From positions 1 to 64,000 of the forward strand of contig JAHUUI010000004.1 of assembly GCA_019218315.1 (NCBI GenBank): DNA of 64,000 bases, read 5' to 3'. This stretch comes from Cardiobacteriaceae bacterium TAE3-ERU3. Its GTDB lineage: Bacteria; Pseudomonadota; Gammaproteobacteria; Cardiobacteriales; Cardiobacteriaceae. The notes under the pieces were generated by a model. That model did not search any database. It was not told where the DNA came from and saw only the letters and a list, made by a program, of their open reading frames with translations. The position numbers were made by a program, and so were the translations under genes. Below, one piece after another: positions 58,006 through 64,000 of the stretch. Positions within the stretch are counted from its first letter, which is position 1; the number at the start of each line of letters is the position of its first letter.

Positions 58006-58061
58006 TGACCTCGGATTAGGCAATCCGCGAATTACACATTAGCTATTGCTAGGAGACTCAC

Positions 58062-59033
58062 ATGAAAAAATCACTGATCGCATTGGCTGTTGCTGCCGGC
58101 TCTATCGCTGCTGCACAAGCTGATACTACTACCCTTTACGGCTCAATCGGCTTCTCATCTACTATTGCTAAGTCAGAAATTAACACTGACGGCAGCGCTT
58201 GGAAGAACACCACTCAAGGCGTTAAAGACTCACTGAAGTCTGTTAAAGAAAACCATTGGAACATTAAGCAAGACCGTGCACGCCTTGGCGTTAAAGGTAC
58301 TGAAGACCTGAGCAATGGCTTGCAAGCTATCTTCCAGTTTGAAGTACAAGCTGGTGAAGGCAACAACGGTATTGACGGTACTCGTGACGTCTTCGTTGGC
58401 CTGAAAGGTGACTTCGGTACAGTAACTATCGGCCGCCAAGGTTCTACTTGGAATACTGATGAAGACTACTTCAAGACTTCTTCTCCTTACAAAGAAGTTT
58501 GGGCTCCAGGTCGCGAAAGCAAGACCATCAAGTACACTACTCCTGACTTCGGTGGTTTCAAAGTTGCAGCTCGCGCTGTAGCAGATAATGCTAACCCTGC
58601 AAGCAAAGGTGCTGACCAGTGGGATACTTCATTAGCATATGAAGCTAATGGCTTTATGGCTTCTGCAGCTTACGGCAAGAAGCTTGACACTAACCCACAA
58701 AATGCAACCATCAGCAACGGTTCTACTGAAGCTATGGGTCTGCAAGTTGGCTACGAAAATGATCAGTTCGGTGTTGTTGGTAATGCTCAGCATGAATCAA
58801 GCGCTAACACTGTTTACAACGTACATGGTAAGTACATGTTCGACGCTAACGAAATCCGTGGTGGTATTGGCTTCACTGACGCTAAAGGCGGCAACGATGA
58901 AGTTGCTTACGGCCTTGGCTACCAGTACAACTTCAGCAAGCGTACCAAGACTTGGGTTGAAGGTGTATACAACACTGTTAAGCACGGCGACAACGACTTC
59001 ACTGCAAGCGTTGGTATCCGTCACGACTTCTAA
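58062..59033 (+). CDS. Outer membrane porin
   Basis: A 323-residue trimeric-porin type protein of the Gram-negative porin family (Neisseria/Bordetella-like). The signal peptide MKKSLIALAVAAGSIAAAQA is followed by mature DTTTLYGSIGFSS. Beta-strand patterns and the family segment RLGVKGTEDLSNGLQAIFQFE and VGLKGDFGTVTIGRQ are seen, and it ends in aromatic HDF for outer-membrane insertion. Codon use is noticeably uniform (GGC, GCT, AAC, ACT), suggesting very high expression. Ribosome site AGGAGA is strong. Likely the main porin of the cell. Confidence 0.93.
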   Translation: MKKSLIALAVAAGSIAAAQADTTTLYGSIGFSSTIAKSEINTDGSAWKNTTQGVKDSLKSVKENHWNIKQDRARLGVKGTEDLSNGLQAIFQFEVQAGEGNNGIDGTRDVFVGLKGDFGTVTIGRQGSTWNTDEDYFKTSSPYKEVWAPGRESKTIKYTTPDFGGFKVAARAVADNANPASKGADQWDTSLAYEANGFMASAAYGKKLDTNPQNATISNGSTEAMGLQVGYENDQFGVVGNAQHESSANTVYNVHGKYMFDANEIRGGIGFTDAKGGNDEVAYGLGYQYNFSKRTKTWVEGVYNTVKHGDNDFTASVGIRHDF

Positions 59034-59053
59034 TCTAATTTCAGATTACAGTC

Positions 59054-59081
59054 AAAAAAGCGAGCTTCGGCTCGCTTTTTT
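59054..59081 (+). terminator. Porin terminator
   Basis: Stem AAAAAGCGAGC (59055-59065) and GCTCGCTTTTT (59070-59080) around a TTCG tetraloop. Confidence 0.93.
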
Positions 59082-59177
59082 ATTGTAACGACACTTTAAC
59101 TAGGCAAACGCTAAAGTGCATCCTTTCTTCACTCTGTATTCTTTCGCAATAATCTACCATTAGATTAAAGGCTTCCT

Positions 59178-60269
59178 ATGACTGTTTCAGCCCTATACCT
59201 TAGCGGCGGTGGCGCGCGTGCGGCTTATCAAGTAGGTATTCTTCGCGCTGTAAATGATGTTATGCAAACGCAATACTGCCCTTTCGATCTCATTTGCGGT
59301 GCATCAGCTGGTGCGTTTAACGCCGCAGCTGTTGCAATGGACGCTGACAGCATGGACCTAACCATAGAGCATCTTGATTACGTCTGGGGCAACTTCACGC
59401 CTGACCAAGTAATTCAAACTCACCTTGGCCAATTGATTGGTACCAATCTACGCTTTTTAGGTGCTTCTTTATTTGGAGCCAAAGGTGCTATTGCACCAAA
59501 GTCTCTACTTAATAATCGACCATTACGCCGCTTAATGGCCAGACATATTGATTTCAACAAAATCACCAACAATTTAAGCGAAGGGTATCTTCGTGCATTC
59601 AGTATTACCGCGACAGATTATGGCACTGGCCGTTCGACCAGTTTTTACCAGTCAGGTGAGCCCATTGAGACATGGGAGCGCAATAAACGTATTGGTGTTA
59701 ATGAAACAATCACGCTTGACCATTTAATGGCATCTTCAGCCATTCCATTTGCCTTTCCTGCTGTTTCACTCAATGATACTTATTATGGTGATGGCGCAAT
59801 TCGCGAGTTTACACCACTTTCCACACCTATCCACCTCGGTGCAGACCGCATCATGACCATTGGCCTCAATAACGCTGCAGCCACATCCAAACCACTGAGT
59901 GAATACCCAAAGCCTGGGGCACTTGCCGAATTCCTAATGGACAGTGTATTTATGGATACGATTGATGGAGACATCGAGCGTGCACAAAGAATTAACGAGA
60001 TGTTAAAAATTTGCTCCGAATTGCCTATGCGCCACATCAAAACTTTGTGTATCCGCCCGCAGCACGACTTTGCCAAGATTGCCCAAGATTACATGACTGA
60101 TTTACCAATCAGTATGCGTTACTTACAGTACGTTACAGGCGGGAGTAAAAGCAGCGGTTTGATCAGCTATTTACTTTTTCATGCACCATTTACGCGCCGC
60201 CTGATGGCACTTGGCTACGAAGACGGCATGAACCAAGCCAAAGACATAGAAGATTTTTTCCGAGACTGA
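59178..60269 (+). CDS. Patatin-like phospholipase
   Basis: A 363-residue serine acyl hydrolase. The catalytic dyad is Ser43 in GASAGAF and Asp205 in YYGDGAI; the oxyanion loop is GGGARAAYQVG at residues 10-20. No signal peptide is seen, so it acts in the cytosol or is secreted by another route. Extra C-terminal segment after residue 250 is of unknown use. Probable substrate is phospholipid or fatty acyl ester; this is from the family only. Convergent with the AsmA-like gene. Confidence 0.88.
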   Translation: MTVSALYLSGGGARAAYQVGILRAVNDVMQTQYCPFDLICGASAGAFNAAAVAMDADSMDLTIEHLDYVWGNFTPDQVIQTHLGQLIGTNLRFLGASLFGAKGAIAPKSLLNNRPLRRLMARHIDFNKITNNLSEGYLRAFSITATDYGTGRSTSFYQSGEPIETWERNKRIGVNETITLDHLMASSAIPFAFPAVSLNDTYYGDGAIREFTPLSTPIHLGADRIMTIGLNNAAATSKPLSEYPKPGALAEFLMDSVFMDTIDGDIERAQRINEMLKICSELPMRHIKTLCIRPQHDFAKIAQDYMTDLPISMRYLQYVTGGSKSSGLISYLLFHAPFTRRLMALGYEDGMNQAKDIEDFFRD

Positions 60270-60284
60270 TTAAGCGCTTTAGCG

Positions 60285-62282
60285 CTACTCAATAACAGCG
60301 CCATCACTTTCAGCAGCAGCCTTAAGCCGCGCTAGCAGCTCATCCCAATCAACTTTATGCCCATAGCCGATGATATCAAGATGAGGCAAGCCACGACCTT
60401 TGACCAAATAATAACCACCATTGGGTGCTGGTTCGACACCATTTAAATTGAGTACTCCACCTGTGAGTAGCGCATGTACACCCAATTTTTCATATGGAAA
60501 CTGGTTAAGCATTTCCACAAAACTACCCACAACTTCACTACCACCACCAGCTTCGGACAAATATTGCACAGCTTCATGGCTGATTTGGCGTCGTCCTGCA
60601 TTCTGTTTTGGCGTCTCCAATGCCGCATCAAACTGTTGCGGTTGCCAATTAAGCAATGCAACATCACGTACAAAACCACTTAAGCGCCCTTGAATCTCAC
60701 CGACTTGCAAGGCGTGAGTTAAGCGCTGTAAATCAATATGATCTATAGCTATATCAAAATAGAGCAGTGGCGAGCCGCTGAACAAACCGGCAATGCGGAA
60801 ATCACGTACCTCAACATTACCATCAAATAGGCGCAAATAAATCGGTGCACCGATAAACATTTGATCCTTATTAATCCGTATGTTGGGAAATTCTCCAGAA
60901 ACCTCGCCTTGAAATGGCAATAAATCCAGCGCTTGAGCAATCTGCGCAATATCAATAGGCTCAATACGTGCACTCATCTGGTAACCATTTTTCTCAACTG
61001 GCCTGAGGTCCGTCAAAATCAATGCTCCATCAAACAGCGGAATACGCCAAGGTTTGAGTAATTCAACGCCCTTTTCATCCCATGTGAAATACATGCTAGA
61101 TACTCCAAGCGGCAGCCCTCTCCACTGAATTGGGCCAAAGCGTAGCACTGAGGGATTTGTATGGTCACCTTTGCCGAACTGGCCATCAATATCACTGATC
61201 TTAAAACGTGACTGCTTATCTTCTATGCTTACATGATTGAACACTACCGCCACATCGCCCAGCTTGCCAAACTGCCAGTCAAATGCTGCAAACACCACTC
61301 CACTGACCTCTGCATCATCCAATAATGTATCGCTTAAAAATGGTTGTACGTAGCGTGTATAAATAACGCCAGCATCACCACTTAACTCATTGACGTGTAG
61401 CTTCGCCAGGCTACTGCTGCTACCGTCATAGGTAAGACCAAAGTGGGCACTCACCCCTTCATCAATCATTTCTGCATCACTGATAGACAACCCCCCCGCT
61501 TGCCAATCAAAGTTACCACGCAGACGCTTGGCCAGCTGGTTAAGATTAAAATACAATGGCGTCGCTAATGCCTCACCGTCATCGAGCTTAACATCTATAC
61601 TACCTCGCCATGATTGCCCAACACCGCTGACATCTAGCATCAATCGTCCACCCAGCTTTTCTACCGCATATAGTGCGTCCGCATTACTCCAATTAACCCC
61701 TCTAAACCCTACATCTCCTCTGATATGAAATCGCCCACGTTTATAAGTCACACTTAGATTAGGAGTCAGCGTCCCCGTCACATCCAGCCCAGCAGCCTTT
61801 AGTGCTTCATGTAACCACGCTTGTGGTATCGTACCGTCCAGCGTACTACTCAAAATCTGATCTGAATATTTACCTTGTGCCTTAATTCCTCGCCCATCAG
61901 CACTGAATTGCACAGCCATACCTTCAGGCCATGCAAATTGCCCCGTCATCAAACCTTTGAACAGTAAAGATTCTGCATCAAGACCAAGTAACGTATCACG
62001 CCAACGCCCACTGATTTGTACGGACTGCAGATCAAAGTCCCCTTGCTCAATCACCGCTGTTGCAAAAATTTTTGCATCAACAAATCGCTCACCTTGATAG
62101 TGCAGCGCATCAGCGCTACCTTCGAGTTGCCAATGGCGATAATGTTCATCACCTTTTACTACTGCCGTAAATCCGTCAATACTGTTGCCGAGCATTTGCC
62201 CATTATCGATCGATACGCGCAACGTCAGTGCACTCGCGCACGGCACCAGAATAAAAAGGAGTATAGCGATCACATTTTTCAT
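60285..62282 (-). CDS. AsmA/YdbH-like exported repeat protein
   Basis: A 665-residue protein with a signal peptide (MKNVIAILLFILVPCASA) and an almost all-beta remainder. Repeated patterns such as LDGTIPQAWL, LEGSADAL and IRGDVGFRGVNW are typical of the AsmA/YdbH/DUF3971 group that forms a long lipid-bearing groove between inner and outer membranes. A conserved C-terminal block includes GGVLNLNGVEPAPNGGYYLV. Role in phospholipid transport is inferred. It is a bit shorter than YdbH (879) and lacks an N-terminal membrane anchor beyond the signal. Single gene divergent from grpE. Confidence 0.65.
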   Translation of the reverse strand: MKNVIAILLFILVPCASALTLRVSIDNGQMLGNSIDGFTAVVKGDEHYRHWQLEGSADALHYQGERFVDAKIFATAVIEQGDFDLQSVQISGRWRDTLLGLDAESLLFKGLMTGQFAWPEGMAVQFSADGRGIKAQGKYSDQILSSTLDGTIPQAWLHEALKAAGLDVTGTLTPNLSVTYKRGRFHIRGDVGFRGVNWSNADALYAVEKLGGRLMLDVSGVGQSWRGSIDVKLDDGEALATPLYFNLNQLAKRLRGNFDWQAGGLSISDAEMIDEGVSAHFGLTYDGSSSSLAKLHVNELSGDAGVIYTRYVQPFLSDTLLDDAEVSGVVFAAFDWQFGKLGDVAVVFNHVSIEDKQSRFKISDIDGQFGKGDHTNPSVLRFGPIQWRGLPLGVSSMYFTWDEKGVELLKPWRIPLFDGALILTDLRPVEKNGYQMSARIEPIDIAQIAQALDLLPFQGEVSGEFPNIRINKDQMFIGAPIYLRLFDGNVEVRDFRIAGLFSGSPLLYFDIAIDHIDLQRLTHALQVGEIQGRLSGFVRDVALLNWQPQQFDAALETPKQNAGRRQISHEAVQYLSEAGGGSEVVGSFVEMLNQFPYEKLGVHALLTGGVLNLNGVEPAPNGGYYLVKGRGLPHLDIIGYGHKVDWDELLARLKAAAESDGAVIE

Positions 62283-62333
62283 CCGCGCATTATCCTCAAT
62301 ATAGCTGCAACGTGCGAGCAGTAAAGCGGCAGC

Positions 62334-62361
62334 CTTGAAAAATAATTCACAGGCCTCATAT
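62334..62361 (+). promoter_or_regulatory. Sigma-32 promoter of grpE
   Basis: CTTGAA (62334-62339), a 14-bp spacer and CCTCATAT (62354-62361), one base from the CCCCATNT consensus. It lies 35 bp before the grpE ATG. Confidence 0.82.
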
Positions 62362-62396
62362 CAATACCAGTCAAATACAACATTGAAGAGGACATC

Positions 62397-62990
62397 ATGC
62401 AAGAAGAGCACAAAGCGAATCAGCCAGAGGCACAAAATGAAGCTGACGAAACGCTCGACCAAGGACAAACAGAAGATCAGCAGATAGAAGATCAAGCCGA
62501 GCTTGAAGAAGCAGGCACTTTAGAAGCAGAAGTTGAGAAGCTCGGCAAACAAGTTTCTGCCCTAAAAGATCAAGTCATGCGTGAGCGCGCAGAAAACGAC
62601 AACCTTCGTAAGCGGCAGGAACGTGAATTGCAAAGTGCGCATAAATTCGCCACTGAACGCCTAATCAAAGATCTTATTCCGGTACTCGATTCCCTTACGC
62701 TAGGCATAGATGCTGCGCGTAACAATGAAAACAACTCCGCAGCACTAGAGCAATTTATTGAAGGATCAGAAATGACCCTCAAGCTACTACGCGAGACGCT
62801 CGCCAAGCATGGCGTCGAGGAATTAAATCCGGAAGGAGAGAAATTCAACCCTGAATTACACGAAGCGGTAACTGCTCTACCAAATAATGATGTCGCACCC
62901 AATACCGTGCTGCACGTTGCACAAAAAGGATATGCATTAAATGGTCGAGTTATCCGTGCAGCGCAAGTGATCATTTCCAAAGCAGATTAA
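62397..62990 (+). CDS. grpE: Nucleotide exchange factor GrpE
   Basis: Releases ADP from DnaK in the heat-shock chaperone cycle. The 197-residue protein has an acidic N-terminal tail (residues 1-50, with EDQQIEDQAELEEAG), the long coiled coil with ERAENDNLRKRQERELQS, and the C-terminal beta domain ending in NGRVIRAAQVIISKAD. It is followed by dnaK after 81 bp, with a second heat-shock promoter between. Confidence 0.95.
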   Translation: MQEEHKANQPEAQNEADETLDQGQTEDQQIEDQAELEEAGTLEAEVEKLGKQVSALKDQVMRERAENDNLRKRQERELQSAHKFATERLIKDLIPVLDSLTLGIDAARNNENNSAALEQFIEGSEMTLKLLRETLAKHGVEELNPEGEKFNPELHEAVTALPNNDVAPNTVLHVAQKGYALNGRVIRAAQVIISKAD

Positions 62991-63004
62991 TCATTGTTAA
63001 GGGG

Positions 63005-63032
63005 CTTGAAAAATTCATCACTTGCCCCATTT
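63005..63032 (+). promoter_or_regulatory. Sigma-32 promoter of dnaK
   Basis: CTTGAA (63005-63010), 14 bp, and CCCCATTT (63025-63032): a perfect match to the heat-shock consensus. GGGGC at 63001-63005 and GCCCC at 63024-63028 also form an inverted repeat around it. It lies 40 bp before the dnaK ATG. Confidence 0.9.
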
Positions 63033-63071
63033 AAACAACATCAGTTTTAAAATTATTGTAAAGAGGAAATT

Positions 63072-64000
63072 ATGGGAAAAATTATCGGAATTGACTTAGG
63101 TACTACTAACTCATGTGTTGCCGTAATGGATGGTGATAAGCCACGCGTTATTGAAAATGCTGAAGGTGCACGTACCACCCCATCAATCGTTGCATTCACT
63201 GAAGATGGTGAAGTACTTGTAGGTCAGCCAGCCAAGCGTCAGGCTGTCACCAACCCGAAAAACACACTGTATGCAATCAAGCGCCTGATCGGACGTCGCT
63301 TCGACGAGCAAGCTGTCCAGAAAGACATTGATCTCGTACCTTACAACATCGTCAAAGCAGACAACAATGACGCATGGGTCGAAGTCAACGGCAAGAAAAT
63401 GGCACCACCAGAAATCTCTGCACGCGTATTGCAGAAGATGAAGAAAACTGCTGAAGACTACCTCGGTGAAAAAGTCACTGAAGCAGTCATCACTGTACCT
63501 GCATACTTCAACGACAGCCAGCGTCAAGCAACTAAAGACGCCGGTAAGATTGCTGGTCTCGAAGTCAAGCGTATTATCAACGAACCAACTGCAGCAGCTC
63601 TTGCCTACGGTATGGATCGCAAAGCAGAAGACGCAAAAATTGCAGTTTATGACTTAGGTGGCGGTACATTCGATATTTCTATCATCGAAATTGCTGACCT
63701 CGATGGTGAGCACCAGTTCGAAGTACTTTCTACCAACGGCGACACGTTCCTTGGTGGTGAAGACTTCGACGGCCGCATCATCGACTACCTCGTAGCTGAA
63801 TTCAAGAAAGACAGCGGCATTGACCTTTCTAAAGACTCACTCGCGCTGCAACGCCTGAAAGAAGCTGCAGAAAAAGCGAAGATTGAGCTGTCATCAAGCC
63901 AGCAGACCGAAATCAACCTGCCATACATCACTGCAGATGCTTCTGGCCCTAAACACCTCAACATCAAGTTGAGCCGTGCTAAGCTTGAGTCTTTGGTAGA
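63072..64000 (+). CDS. dnaK: Molecular chaperone DnaK (5' part, cut by window end)
   Basis: The Hsp70 chaperone; only the first 309 codons, most of the ATPase domain, are in the window. Seen are the phosphate-1 loop [13 protein letters not shown] at residues 5-17, [19 protein letters not shown], the phosphate-2 loop [11 protein letters not shown] near residue 195 and the start of the adenosine region. Frame is open to position 64000. AAGAGGAAAT precedes the ATG. grpE lies just upstream; dnaJ is expected to the right but is not visible. Confidence 0.98.
   Translation, partial: MGKIIGIDLGTTNSCVAVMDGDKPRVIENAEGARTTPSIVAFTEDGEVLVGQPAKRQAVTNPKNTLYAIKRLIGRRFDEQAVQKDIDLVPYNIVKADNNDAWVEVNGKKMAPPEISARVLQKMKKTAEDYLGEKVTEAVITVPAYFNDSQRQATKDAGKIAGLEVKRIINEPTAAALAYGMDRKAEDAKIAVYDLGGGTFDISIIEIADLDGEHQFEVLSTNGDTFLGGEDFDGRIIDYLVAEFKKDSGIDLSKDSLALQRLKEAAEKAKIELSSSQQTEINLPYITADASGPKHLNIKLSRAKLESLV

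Overview
The window is a dense, syntenic chromosomal stretch of a gammaproteobacterium. Supporting signs are ZipA next to LigA, the rpsP-rimM-trmD-rplS operon, EngB divergent from cytochrome c4, Rho-TrxA, YcgN, a FimX-like protein, and sigma-32 promoters in front of grpE and dnaK. Base composition is moderate to low in GC. A small host-associated lineage such as the Cardiobacteriales would fit, but that assignment is an inference and is not proven here. No prophage, intact insertion sequence, CRISPR array or defence island was seen; this is almost entirely core genome.

Layout. 1-260: promoter and leader of an rRNA operon that runs leftwards out of the window, insulated from fadD by a bidirectional terminator. 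0.3-9.2 kb: fadD, a flavin reductase, a Nudix protein, two identical tRNA-Lys genes, a BCCT carrier, a phosphoesterase, a DUF4112 protein with pncA, then rho and trxA. 9.6-16.1 kb: pyrE, xthA, dsbB, a DUF446 protein with a MuiA-like protein and a 2-hydroxyacid dehydrogenase, a strong candidate small RNA, and trpS. 16.1-20.7 kb: yciO, ligA, zipA, ycgN-like and cytochrome c4. 20.8-30.4 kb: engB, a TSUP permease, a lone ABC-2 permease, an AroQ-fold protein, uvrA, an ankyrin protein, ppk2, yheT and DAHP synthase. 30.4-35.3 kb: rsmD-coaD, a small lipoprotein, rpsP-rimM-trmD-rplS-cysQ and a thioesterase. 35.3-36.2 kb: a decayed gene-free zone.

36.2-41.9 kb is a haem/iron uptake block: hmuT-hugZ-hmuU-hmuV on one strand, and exbB-exbD-tonB diverging from it across an AT-rich region with a Fur-like hexamer array. 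TonB carries a long tandem-repeat helical rod. 42-51.3 kb: a FimX-like degenerate c-di-GMP protein, AmpG, a nitronate monooxygenase-like protein with mnmC, lldD and a purine permease. 51.3-64 kb: pbpC, whose possible start codons lie inside a terminator hairpin; a MITE-like palindrome; a DEAD-box helicase; a BetT-type carrier; YdcH; a major porin; a patatin; an AsmA-like protein; grpE; and dnaK, which is cut off by the window end.

The observations most worth following are the candidate sRNA at about 14.89 kb, which carries two anti-Shine-Dalgarno motifs, the pbpC start/terminator overlap, the repeat rod in TonB, and the altered aromatic cage in the first BCCT carrier.
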